Made by a program: the position numbers and the translations under genes. Shown here piece by piece: positions 1 through 6,409 of a stretch of DNA of 12,619 bases. This stretch comes from an uncultured Erysipelotrichales bacterium (GTDB lineage Bacteria > Bacillota_I > Bacilli_A > Erysipelotrichales > Coprobacillaceae). Numbering within the stretch: the first letter of the stretch is position 1; every line of letters begins with the position of its first letter. The notes beneath the pieces are model-generated. The model saw only the letters and a list, made by a program, of their open reading frames with translations. It was not told where the DNA came from and made no database searches. Location: the NCBI GenBank assembly GCA_910586805.1, contig CAJUJC010000061.1, positions 1-12,619 of the forward strand, in the 5' to 3' direction.

Positions 1-2
1 AA

Positions 3-74
3 AGATTAAATGAGCTGGTTATAAGAATTTTTGATGTAAACAATGAAGAAGATATTTATAGTATTTTGAACTAA
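3..74 (+). CDS. C-terminal tail of an unidentified protein (partial)
   Basis: An open frame enters from the left edge of the window and runs 23 codons to a TAA at 72-74. The peptide ends in IFDVNNEEDIYSILN. It is acidic and reads like a real coding end, but it is too short to place in a family. No start is visible, and no clear terminator hairpin follows before the next gene. It could equally be a chance open frame. Confidence 0.35.
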   Translation, partial: RLNELVIRIFDVNNEEDIYSILN

Positions 75-192
75 AAAAGTAAAATAGACTCATTCAAAAA
101 GATTAATTTGTTTACAGCCTCTATTGTAGTAAAAAAAACTAGTCTTTGTTCATTGTTGTTTGGTCAAATAATTATATTTACTAAAAACGATA

Positions 193-210
193 TTATTCTT
201 TTAAGAATAA
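193..210. promoter_or_regulatory. Perfect 8-bp dyad upstream of the acetyltransferase gene
   Basis: TTATTCTT and AAGAATAA (193-200 and 203-210) form a perfect inverted repeat separated by TT. It lies about 40 bases before the acetyltransferase start, just upstream of TATTAT (220-225) and TATAAT (227-232), where a -35 region would fall. A two-base loop is poor for an RNA hairpin, so a DNA-binding site for a dimeric regulator is the more natural reading. Such A+T-rich dyads also arise by chance here. Confidence 0.3.
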
Positions 211-226
211 ATAGAAACGTATTATA

Positions 227-232
227 TATAAT
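227..232 (+). promoter_or_regulatory. Candidate -10 box of the acetyltransferase gene
   Basis: A consensus TATAAT sits 17 bases before the preferred start codon at 250. An overlapping TATTAT at 220-225 is an alternative. I see no convincing -35 hexamer at 16-18 bases upstream; the dyad at 193-210 occupies that area. If used, the transcript would begin inside the ribosome binding site. This is a weak call in A+T-rich DNA. Confidence 0.3.
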
Positions 233-249
233 AAATGGAGGAGAAAAAC

Positions 250-807
250 ATGCTAGTTAATATTGAAACAGAAAGATTGTTACTAAGAAATTATAAACGT
301 GAGGATGCCTTGAGTATGTTTGAAAATTACTGTAGTGATGTAGAAGTAACAAAATATGTTACTTGGTATCCACATCCTCATGTGGAATATACTCAAGAAT
401 ATTTAGATAAGAAAGTATTACCCCAAAATGAAAATCCTAATTGTATGGATTTGGCAATTACTTTGAAAAGTCATTCAAATAATGTTATTGGTAATATTGC
501 AGCATGGCAAACCAAAGAAAATGTAGTTGAACTTGGTTATGTTATTTCTAGAGATTATCAAGGTAAGGGTTATATGAGTGAAGCAGTTAGAGCAATTGTT
601 CAGTATATTTTTACACAGACACCAATTTTGGAAATTATAGCATTTTATGAATTAGAAAATCCTGCAAGTGGAGTAGTTTTGCAAAAGTGTGGTTTTATTT
701 ATCAAAAGAATATTTGGGATAAACGTAAGTTTGATTCAGCTAGTGATGATACAGTTCTATGTTCTTTGTATTCAATTCATAAACAAAATTGGTTAAATAA
801 TCAGTAA
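250..807 (+). CDS. GNAT-family N-acetyltransferase (RimJ/RimL-like)
   Basis: This 185-residue protein has the layout of a RimJ/RimL-type GNAT enzyme, which transfers acetyl from acetyl-CoA to an amine. The N-terminus has the typical ETERLLLRNYKREDA strand and helix (6-20). The acetyl-CoA pyrophosphate loop is RDYQGKGY (101-108), matching Q/RxxGxG/A. ENPASGVVLQKCGF (136-149) matches the conserved region ending in the usual GF. Length is normal and the protein should be cytoplasmic. I chose the ATG at 250 over the in-frame ATG at 235 because GGAGGAG (237-243) is well spaced for 250 and overlaps the earlier ATG. The gene is single, between a partial gene and the convergent kinase gene. The substrate (ribosomal protein, antibiotic or metabolite) cannot be read from the sequence. 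Confidence 0.9.
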   Translation: MLVNIETERLLLRNYKREDALSMFENYCSDVEVTKYVTWYPHPHVEYTQEYLDKKVLPQNENPNCMDLAITLKSHSNNVIGNIAAWQTKENVVELGYVISRDYQGKGYMSEAVRAIVQYIFTQTPILEIIAFYELENPASGVVLQKCGFIYQKNIWDKRKFDSASDDTVLCSLYSIHKQNWLNNQ

Positions 808-848
808 AATGAAATAGTTTTTTTATAGAAGGATAAAAACATGACTAA

Positions 849-889
849 AAAAAGAAACACATACCTTTGATTTGATATTGTTTCTTTTT
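849..889. terminator. Bidirectional intrinsic terminator between acetyltransferase and kinase genes
   Basis: AAAAAGAAACA (849-859) pairs perfectly with TGTTTCTTTTT (879-889) across a 19-base loop. Read on the minus strand, the hairpin starts 3 bases after the kinase stop codon (893-895) and ends in a long T run, as expected for Rho-independent termination. On the plus strand the 3' arm is also T-rich, so it may serve the acetyltransferase gene too. The stem has only two G-C pairs and a large loop, so its strength is uncertain. Confidence 0.6.
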
Positions 890-892
890 GTG

Positions 893-3013
893 TTATAGTA
901 TTTTTATTTTAAATTTAAGAATAGCCTTAAATAAATCACCATCTAATTCTATTTTAAACTGCCCACCTTGAATATCGGTGAAACTCTTTACTATTGATAA
1001 ACCTAAACCTGAACCACTTGTATTACGAGATTCATCTCCTTGTACAAATCTTTCAATAATTTCATTTTCATTAAATTTCATTTCATCTTTTGAAATATTC
1101 TTTAATGTTAAAATAACTTCATCATCTTTTTTAATAACATCTAAATAAACTCTTGTATTTTCTAAAGCATATTTACTAGCATTAATAAGTAAATTTTCTA
1201 AAATACGATAAGTCTTAGAGCTATCTAAATAACATATTATTTTATCATGTGAATAAAAACTTCTTATCTCTAAATGTTTTGCATCAAATTGTTCTTGACA
1301 TTCTAGTTGAGCTTGTTTAATTAAAGAGATAATATCAACATCCATATAATCTAGTTTTATATCACCACTATTAGCCTTACTGACTTCAAATAAATCTTCT
1401 ATTAAATTTTTTAAACGTAAAGAATTTCTTTCTAAAATACGAATATATTCTTGTCTTTGTTCATCACTTAAATCATTATTTTTTAAAATATCAATATAAG
1501 TAATAATAGAAGTTAAAGGTGTTTTTAAATCATGTGATACGTTTGTGATTAACTCAGTTTTTGTTTTTTGAGATTTGACTTCTTCCTGAACCGCAGTTTC
1601 AAAACCATTTTTTATATTAGAAAATTTCTCTCTTAAAGGATTAAATAAACCGATATCTTCATCCATATCTAAATTAAAATTTCCTTGTGATAATTGATCA
1701 GTATTTTTTAATAAGATTTCATAGTCCTTCTTAATTTCATCAAATTTCTTTTTCAATATAACAAAGAGAATGAATGAGTAAATCATTGCCAAAAATGGAC
1801 CACCTACAAACAATATACATAAAACACAAATAATTATAAAGTTAATACCAACAATTTTTAACACAACTTTATTAACATTATCATTAAAATCAAAATTAAA
1901 AATATAAGTTATTAATTTTCTAAGTTGAATATAAATCCATCCAATAACAGTATTTTCTTTTACATAATTTTTAAATCCTTTATGAAAAATAAATTTAATA
2001 ATATAAATAACAAGACTTATAAGAAAGAAATTGACCATCCATAAACCAATATTCAAAATAGGGTTTAGATATTTTTGTAAATTATCTATACCAAAATGTT
2101 TATAGATTTCAGATATATTATTGTTCATAGTATATATAGAAAAATAGAAAGAAAAGGTGATGAAAGTAGGTATAGCGAATCCGAAGATAAGACTTAAAAA
2201 TTCACATTTAATATTTGATAGCCATTGAAAGAATGTATTTTCTTTTAAAGCGCGTACAGGTATAAATAATGTAACAAGTATTGAAATAAAGATTGCTACA
2301 ATCATATATGGGATAATAAAGAGTATATATTCTTCCTGTTGGACACTTTCAATATAATGATAAAGATGAGTATCAGGTTGTATGTCTTTTGTGACAGCAT
2401 AAGTAATTGTCATATTTTTAGGTGTAGTTACAGTAAACTCTAGGGGTTCATTTGTTACTTCATCTACAACATCAGTCATATATGTGTTAGCTATACTATA
2501 TTCAGCTAAATATTTTTCTAGTAATTTTTTATCAATGTTTGAAAATTGAACAGTTGGCTGACCATCTTTATCATATGATACCTGATAATAAAATGAATAA
2601 TCATTTTGAAGTTCTTTATCTTTTTGAATATTTGATATATTGTTCTTGGAATTTGTTTTAATTTGATTTGTTTGATGATCTACTGCAACATAATAATAAT
2701 TTTCATCATTATCCAATATGTTTTTTGCACTTTCAAAATCACTAATGATATTATCATGAGAAAATTGAAGCCTATCAGCTAAAGTATTTTTAAATTCAAA
2801 GAATTGATCATAAGGTTTTGTACTAGGTCTTGTTTGTTCTTGGATAATGTAGTTAAATTTGATGGTATCTTGAACCATATATTGATATACTTTTTCATTA
2901 TAATCTGTGTTTACACGAGATTTTATAGTTGGATAGGTGCAATATATACTTATACTACAAATAAAAGTTGTAATCAATAAAATAAATGTACCTATATATT
3001 TGTTTTTTTTCAT
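893..3013 (-). CDS. Multi-spanning sensor histidine kinase (VanS/OmpR-partner type)
   Basis: The 706-residue membrane kinase should autophosphorylate on His and pass phosphate to the regulator encoded immediately upstream. One N-terminal helix (about 7-26) is followed by a large extracytoplasmic region (27-227), then helices near 229-252, 272-294, 320-344, 385-402 and 404-421. Six spans place the kinase in the cytoplasm. A HAMP-like linker (about 425-480) precedes the HisKA motif NVSHDLKTPLTS, with phospho-acceptor His494. The HATPase part has the N-box around N607/N611 and the G2 loop GSGLGL (667-672). The usual DxG of the G1 box is replaced by KNIS (638-641); as I recall, this occurs in many kinases of this NVSHDLKTPLTSI subgroup. 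The ATG at 3013 overlaps the regulator stop by 4 bases, indicating translational coupling. The ligand is unknown. Hexaspan kinases of this kind often sense envelope stress, but that is inference. Confidence 0.93.
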   Translation of the reverse strand: MKKNKYIGTFILLITTFICSISIYCTYPTIKSRVNTDYNEKVYQYMVQDTIKFNYIIQEQTRPSTKPYDQFFEFKNTLADRLQFSHDNIISDFESAKNILDNDENYYYVAVDHQTNQIKTNSKNNISNIQKDKELQNDYSFYYQVSYDKDGQPTVQFSNIDKKLLEKYLAEYSIANTYMTDVVDEVTNEPLEFTVTTPKNMTITYAVTKDIQPDTHLYHYIESVQQEEYILFIIPYMIVAIFISILVTLFIPVRALKENTFFQWLSNIKCEFLSLIFGFAIPTFITFSFYFSIYTMNNNISEIYKHFGIDNLQKYLNPILNIGLWMVNFFLISLVIYIIKFIFHKGFKNYVKENTVIGWIYIQLRKLITYIFNFDFNDNVNKVVLKIVGINFIIICVLCILFVGGPFLAMIYSFILFVILKKKFDEIKKDYEILLKNTDQLSQGNFNLDMDEDIGLFNPLREKFSNIKNGFETAVQEEVKSQKTKTELITNVSHDLKTPLTSIITYIDILKNNDLSDEQRQEYIRILERNSLRLKNLIEDLFEVSKANSGDIKLDYMDVDIISLIKQAQLECQEQFDAKHLEIRSFYSHDKIICYLDSSKTYRILENLLINASKYALENTRVYLDVIKKDDEVILTLKNISKDEMKFNENEIIERFVQGDESRNTSGSGLGLSIVKSFTDIQGGQFKIELDGDLFKAILKFKIKIL

Positions 3014-3723
3014 AATGAATCCCTTCCTTGTTTTTCAATTTTGTATCCAACACCCCAAACGACTTTTAAATATTGAGGTTTTTTTGGATCAACTTCAATC
3101 TTTTCTCTTAAATTACGAACATGAACCATAACAGTATCTGTACTAATAGCATCTTCTTTCCATACACTTTCATAGATATTATCAGCAGAAAATACTTTTC
3201 CTGGATGTTCCATTAAGAGTTGCAAGATTTTAAATTCAATAGGAGTAACTTTAATCATTTTTCCTTCAACACTGACTTGTTTTGTATCAAGATTTAATTC
3301 AAGACCTCCTACAACATAAGAGTTTTCTTGTTTTTGTCCAATAACATTTAAATAACGTGTATAACGACGAAGTTGAGAAGAAACACGAGCAAGTAATTCT
3401 AGGGGAACGAAAGGTTTTGTGATATAATCATCAGCTCCTATGTTTAAACCAGTGATTTTATCAATGTCTTCTGATTTTGCAGATAATATGATAATAGGAA
3501 AATCGTAAGATTCTCTTATTTTCATTGTCATTTGAATACCATCCATAACAGGCATCATAATATCAACAATAGCTAAATGAATTGTTTCTTGATTAACAAT
3601 ATTTAATCCTTCTTGCCCATTGTATGCTTTATAGACATGATAACCTTGATTTTTTAAATAAATTTCTATGGCATCACATATTTCAATTTCATCTTCAACA
3701 ATTAATATATTGTATTCCATCAT
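3010..3723 (-). CDS. OmpR/PhoB-family response regulator (VanR-like)
   Basis: The 237-residue cytoplasmic regulator pairs with the kinase encoded just downstream. The receiver domain (about 4-118) has the acidic pair E10/D11, phospho-acceptor D54 in VDIMMP, S81 and K103 in TKPF. The C-terminal winged helix (about 133-232) has the OmpR-type signature TPIEFKILQLLMEHPGKVFS (160-179) and ends with VWGVGYK, which forms the wing. The first two codons are both ATG. The SD-like GAGGG lies about 4 bases before the first and 7 before the second, so translation may start at 3720. The gene leads a two-gene operon and is preceded by a TATAAT inside nested inverted repeats, possibly an autoregulatory site. 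The VTT gene 70 bases upstream lacks an obvious terminator, so read-through is possible. Confidence 0.95.
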   Translation of the reverse strand: MMEYNILIVEDEIEICDAIEIYLKNQGYHVYKAYNGQEGLNIVNQETIHLAIVDIMMPVMDGIQMTMKIRESYDFPIIILSAKSEDIDKITGLNIGADDYITKPFVPLELLARVSSQLRRYTRYLNVIGQKQENSYVVGGLELNLDTKQVSVEGKMIKVTPIEFKILQLLMEHPGKVFSADNIYESVWKEDAISTDTVMVHVRNLREKIEVDPKKPQYLKVVWGVGYKIEKQGRDSL

Positions 3724-3732
3724 AATCCCTCA

Positions 3733-3768
3733 TTTCTTTAAATATTATACTTAAAAACGCTAAAGAAA
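3733..3768 (-). promoter_or_regulatory. Candidate promoter and inverted repeat upstream of the response regulator
   Basis: On the minus strand a consensus TATAAT occupies 3749 down to 3744, about 20 bases before the regulator start. It is flanked by a perfect 8-bp inverted repeat, TTTCTTTA (3733-3740) and TAAAGAAA (3761-3768), with an inner TTTAA/TTAAA pair. I see no good -35 hexamer, which fits a promoter needing an activator. Autoregulation by the encoded regulator is inference. Confidence 0.4.
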
Positions 3769-3793
3769 AGTAGAGTATAAATCAAAAGAATTT

Positions 3794-4483
3794 CTAAAGA
3801 TTACAATGGATATGCTGTTTTTGAGTCATTTTTTTATAAAAGATTAATCCAATCAAAGAAATAATACCTGTAATCACAAAAACAATAATTGAGAATAGAT
3901 AATCTTCTACACCTAAAGCGTGACCTCCAACTGTACTTGTGATGATGGAAGGTATTCTTGCAAGAGTTGTAATAAATAAATAATGTGAAAACTTTATATT
4001 CGTGAGAGGGATAAAGTATGTCAAAACATCTTTTGGTGTGCCAGGTATAAAAAAGATAATAAATAGAATGATGTTCAAATTTTCTTTATTTTGAAGAAAT
4101 TGAAGTTGTTCAATTTGGTTGATATCAATAAATCGATTTATGAAACGGATTCCCCAAGTTTTTATAAATATATATATGAGGAATGACCCAATGGCACTTC
4201 CAATTAAACAAATAATTAATCCATTTATAGGACCATAGATATAACCAGCCATAATTTCAATAATTTCACCTGGTAAAAAGGCTAAAATAATTTGTGTAGA
4301 CATAATTAATGCTAGTATCAATTGTCCTAGTATACCATATGATTGTAGTTGTGTTCTTAAGTGTTGTGGATTGTCAAATAATTTCATTAAAGGTTGATAT
4401 AAAATTAAACATAAGACTCCCATAATTAATAAACTACATATAATAAATATAATCTCTTTCTTTTTATTTTTTAGTTTGTTCAT
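3794..4483 (-). CDS. TVP38/TMEM64-family membrane protein (VTT domain, DedA superfamily)
   Basis: The 229-residue integral membrane protein has a short basic N-terminus, a first helix (about 10-29), and a VTT domain with the two hallmark half-loops. The first is FLPGEIIEIMAGYIYGP (69-85) followed by a Gly-rich helix GSAIGSFLIYIF. The second is FIPGTPKDVLTYFIP (145-159), followed by R176-IPS and the GG at 186-187. A final helix spans about 195-216. VTT/DedA-superfamily proteins are linked to lipid scrambling or flipping, membrane potential and resistance to cationic peptides; the exact substrate here cannot be assigned. AAGGAG (minus strand, 4498-4493) lies 9 bases before the ATG and supports the start. 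Its position between an HD gene with its own terminator and a two-component pair suggests its own promoter and a shared envelope theme, possibly co-transcribed with the regulator. Confidence 0.9.
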   Translation of the reverse strand: MNKLKNKKKEIIFIICSLLIMGVLCLILYQPLMKLFDNPQHLRTQLQSYGILGQLILALIMSTQIILAFLPGEIIEIMAGYIYGPINGLIICLIGSAIGSFLIYIFIKTWGIRFINRFIDINQIEQLQFLQNKENLNIILFIIFFIPGTPKDVLTYFIPLTNIKFSHYLFITTLARIPSIITSTVGGHALGVEDYLFSIIVFVITGIISLIGLIFYKKMTQKQHIHCNL

Positions 4484-4501
4484 GTTTCTTCTCTCCTTGT
4501 C

Positions 4502-4507
4502 GTTATA
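4502..4507 (-). promoter_or_regulatory. Candidate -10 box of the VTT-protein gene
   Basis: TATAAC on the minus strand (4507 down to 4502) lies 18 bases before the ATG at 4483, and TTTTTA stands 17 bases further upstream as a weak -35. The terminator of the HD gene lies just upstream, so a new promoter is expected in this gap. The match is modest and the region is A+T-rich. Confidence 0.3.
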
Positions 4508-4561
4508 AGTATGGACAATAAAAATAAAAATGAACTTGTAAAAAAATGAAAGAAAAACGAA

Positions 4562-4590
4562 AGAAAAAAGAAGGAAATTACTTTCCTTCT
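4562..4590 (-). terminator. Intrinsic terminator overlapping the stop codon of the HD gene
   Basis: On the minus strand AGAAGGAAA (4590-4582) and TTTCCTTCT (4577-4569) form a perfect 9-bp stem with a four-base loop, GTAA, followed by a T-rich run (TTTTTCTTTC). The HD-gene stop codon TAA is the last three bases of the loop, and its last two codons form part of the 5' arm. This is the cleanest Rho-independent terminator in the window. Confidence 0.9.
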
Positions 4591-5156
4591 ATAAAATATG
4601 TAGCTTCCATATCGGCAGTAGATAAAGCAAAGGCAAGTGGGAACATTTCAAAAGCTGCACCAACATTTCTTGTTTCTTCGTTACCTGCAAATCCCATATG
4701 ATAACGTATTGCAAAAGCTTCTTCTCTTGTAAGTTTCATATATCCACTAATCATGTAAACACTTTTTTCTCCATGACCATAAGGTAACATATCGTTATAT
4801 TCATAAGTAGGGACTTGAATCCATTGACCATTCTCTTTGACATTTCTTGTTCCTCTTTTATAACAATTTACTTTACATAAATCATGTAACAATGCAACAA
4901 TTGCAATACTTTCTTCACTGTATTTCAATCCATATGTATCTTTAACCCTTTGGCGAGACAAATAATCTTTTAAACAGTCATAAACATTTAAACTATGTTC
5001 CAATAAACCACCATCATAGCTTCCATGAAATCTGGTACTAGCAGGTGCATCAAAGAAATCAGAGTTTTTAGATAATAAAAATTCTAATAACTTATCACTT
5101 CCTTGCCTTTTAATATGTTGCTTAAATATTTCGATAAAACGTTCTTTATTATTCAT
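4578..5156 (-). CDS. HD-domain metal-dependent phosphohydrolase
   Basis: The 192-residue protein carries the ligand series of an HD-superfamily hydrolase. H54 is in GGLLEHSLNVYD (49-60), the H91-D92 doublet is in ALLHDLCK (88-95), H128 is in YGHGEKS, H153 is in RYHMG, and a late D182 is in STADME. The family binds divalent metals and cleaves phosphomonoesters or phosphodiesters, often of nucleotides. The substrate here is not readable; the compact single-domain form resembles small HD proteins annotated as hydrolases in many Bacillota. I prefer the ATG at 5156. The longer frame opens with GTG at 5165, but AAGGA (5171-5167) is about 10 bases from the ATG and almost touches the GTG. The protein has no signal peptide or membrane helix. 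It is a single gene, divergent from the deacylase gene. Confidence 0.88.
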   Translation of the reverse strand: MNNKERFIEIFKQHIKRQGSDKLLEFLLSKNSDFFDAPASTRFHGSYDGGLLEHSLNVYDCLKDYLSRQRVKDTYGLKYSEESIAIVALLHDLCKVNCYKRGTRNVKENGQWIQVPTYEYNDMLPYGHGEKSVYMISGYMKLTREEAFAIRYHMGFAGNEETRNVGAAFEMFPLAFALSTADMEATYFIEGK

Positions 5157-5177
5157 ATGTATCACATCCTTGCTTTA

Positions 5178-5186
5178 AGTATAACA
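5178..5186 (-). promoter_or_regulatory. Extended -10 promoter of the HD gene
   Basis: On the minus strand TGTTATACT (5186 down to 5178) matches an extended -10 element (TGn followed by TATACT), 21 bases before the ATG at 5156. No good -35 is present, which is usual for extended -10 promoters. The transcript would begin near 5171, at the ribosome binding site. Confidence 0.5.
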
Positions 5187-5217
5187 TAATTTTAATGATT
5201 TTGTAGAATATTCGTAT

Positions 5218-5223
5218 TATAAT
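5218..5223 (+). promoter_or_regulatory. Candidate -10 box of the deacylase gene
   Basis: Consensus TATAAT lies 16 bases before the ATG at 5240. ATGATT (5195-5200), 17 bases upstream, shares only three positions with the -35 consensus. It is the forward half of an 83-base divergent intergenic region shared with the HD gene. The implied leader is only about 10 bases. Confidence 0.35.
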
Positions 5224-5239
5224 AATAAATGGTGATATT

Positions 5240-5713
5240 ATGAAAAAAATAAAAACAAATGTTTTGAGACTATTAGATCAATCACATATTGATTATGAAA
5301 TAAGAGAATATGAGTATGATGAAGATCGACTAAGTGGCAATCATATTGTTGATCAAGTTGATTTAGAAGCAGATGAAATCTATAAAACCCTTGTTCTTAA
5401 AGGTGATAAAGATTATTTGATTTGTTGCATTCCAGTTAATCATGAAATTCATTTAAAAAAATTAGCAAAAGTGAGTGAAAATAAAAGTGTAGAGATGATT
5501 CCTCAAAAAGAATTATTACCATTGACTGGCTATATGAGAGGGGGCTGTAGCCCTATTGGTATGAAGAAAAAATTTAAAACTTATTTTCAAGAGGATATAA
5601 TTCTCATAGATAGAGTTGCTGTGAGTGCTGGTAAAAGAGGCTTACAAGTTGTTTTAAAACCACAAGATTTGATCGATTATGTGGATGGTATATACGTTGA
5701 TGTTATTCAATAA
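5240..5713 (+). CDS. ybaK: YbaK/EbsC-type Cys-tRNA(Pro) deacylase
   Basis: The 157-residue cytoplasmic protein matches the YbaK family of trans-editing enzymes, which hydrolyse Cys mischarged on tRNA(Pro) after prolyl-tRNA synthetase errors. Diagnostic features are KTNVLRLLD at the N-terminus, YKTLVLKG (48-55) with the conserved active-site Lys49, and the Gly-rich GYMRGGCSPIG (97-107). AGKRGLQVVLKPQDL (130-144) is also typical. The length is normal and the protein appears complete. The ribosome binding site is weak (GGTGAT three bases before ATG), consistent with a very short leader. It stands alone, divergent from the HD gene and convergent with the nuclease remnant. The general deacylase role is well supported; exact tRNA specificity is taken from the family. 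Confidence 0.93.
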   Translation: MKKIKTNVLRLLDQSHIDYEIREYEYDEDRLSGNHIVDQVDLEADEIYKTLVLKGDKDYLICCIPVNHEIHLKKLAKVSENKSVEMIPQKELLPLTGYMRGGCSPIGMKKKFKTYFQEDIILIDRVAVSAGKRGLQVVLKPQDLIDYVDGIYVDVIQ

Positions 5714-5796
5714 AATTTTATCAAATAGGAAATGTTATAAAGTACTTTTTATTGTAATATCATTTTTACTTCATAATCTAAAATTTAATCATACAA

Positions 5797-5827
5797 AATA
5801 AGGAACTTTAATCATAAGTTCCTTATT
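5797..5827. terminator. Strong hairpin terminator, convergent between deacylase and nuclease remnant
   Basis: AATAAGGAACTT (5797-5808) and AAGTTCCTTATT (5816-5827) form a perfect 12-bp stem with a 7-base loop. On the minus strand it is followed by TTGTATG and lies on the end of the nuclease remnant, whose stop codon TGA falls inside the loop. On the plus strand it is followed by AATTCTTTAATCTC and could also end the deacylase transcript. The T run is only moderate on each side. Confidence 0.8.
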
Positions 5828-6326
5828 AATTCTTTAATCTCTTCTATGTATTTTGTTTGTATGATGGACAGATGCATTTTATTAAATGGCAGTTCACTTT
5901 GATCATGGTCTCCTCTCATTGTATAGTTTTCCTGAAAGTGATGGGGTAAATCCTTTCTTGCACTTCCTGCATCAATTATCAGCATATAGACACTTTTAAT
6001 ATCCTGATACTTTTGGGATATTTTTGCATTCTCTGCAAGTCTTTTTCCAAGATAACACTGAAACCTGATAAGATCATTGTTTGTGATAGGGCTTGACTAC
6101 ATTTCAAGAATGTAATGATGACCTTCTTCATCTTCAGCCATAATATCAATAATAAGTTTCTTACCAAGATAATCATCACCATACATTGCTTCAGGAATAA
6201 CATAGGTAGAAACAATATTCCTGCTTGTTGTCAGTTGATAGAGCCACAATCTAACATCTTCATTATGCATCAGAAGATAATGAAAAAAATGATCATAAGC
6301 AAAATGTTTAACTTCTAAAAAGTTAT
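5812..6326 (-). pseudogene. Broken Rpn-like PD-(D/E)XK nuclease/transposase-family remnant
   Basis: One minus-strand frame is readable for about 170 codons, interrupted by a single TAG at 6099-6097. Before the stop it reads HFFHYLLMHNEDVRLWL, then a PD-(D/E)XK core with KKLIIDIMAEDEEG and YILEM. In Rpn recombination-promoting nucleases this core normally ends in ExQ, so the TAG replaces the expected Gln codon (CAG to TAG is one transition). After it the frame continues with ITNNDLIRFQCYLGKRLAEN and a plausible C-terminal part, ending at TGA 5814-5812. No start codon or N-terminal region exists: an in-frame stop lies just upstream of 6326 and the sigma-factor promoter follows. Family members, as I recall, are near 280-320 residues, so both ends may be shortened. 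Family assignment is by motif memory; inactivity is strongly indicated. Confidence 0.75.
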
Positions 6327-6337
6327 TTCGTTATAAT
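6308..6337 (+). promoter_or_regulatory. Candidate housekeeping-type promoter of the ECF/ABC operon
   Basis: TTAACT (6308-6313, four of six to TTGACA) and TATAAT (6332-6337) are separated by 18 bases. This implies a transcript start near 6344 and a leader of about 65 bases. A second TATAAT at 6349-6354 lacks a -35. I looked for an ECF-style AAC/CGT promoter at workable spacing and found none. The -35 element lies within the sequence retained from the nuclease remnant. Confidence 0.5.
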
Positions 6338-6409
6338 CTTTTTTTATTTATAATGAAAAAAACAAACTTTTTTGTAAAAAAAAGAGTTATAAAGTCGAGG
6401 AGGGGAAAT

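Noticed and set aside
2937..3131. 64-residue plus-strand frame opposite the kinase/regulator junction
   Set aside because: It lies antisense to two well-supported overlapping genes, lacks a ribosome binding site, and its product resembles translated noise.
5229..5243. Four-codon upstream frame overlapping the deacylase start as ATGA
   Set aside because: It has no ribosome binding site of its own, and such short frames are frequent by chance; the predicted transcript would start at or just after its ATG.
5784..5816. 10-bp direct repeat TTTAATCATA near the deacylase terminator
   Set aside because: The second copy is made by the terminator stem and loop; with two copies in A+T-rich DNA there is no reason to infer an insertion site.
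5979..6215. 78-residue minus-strand open frame
   Set aside because: It is out of frame with the nuclease remnant, whose translation carries the recognisable PD-(D/E)XK motifs; the 78-residue product looks like a shadow.
6373..6396. ECF-style promoter (TGTAAA followed by AGTC) before the sigma gene
   Set aside because: The spacer is only 14 bases and the start would fall next to the ribosome binding site; the match is weaker than the TTAACT/TATAAT pair upstream.
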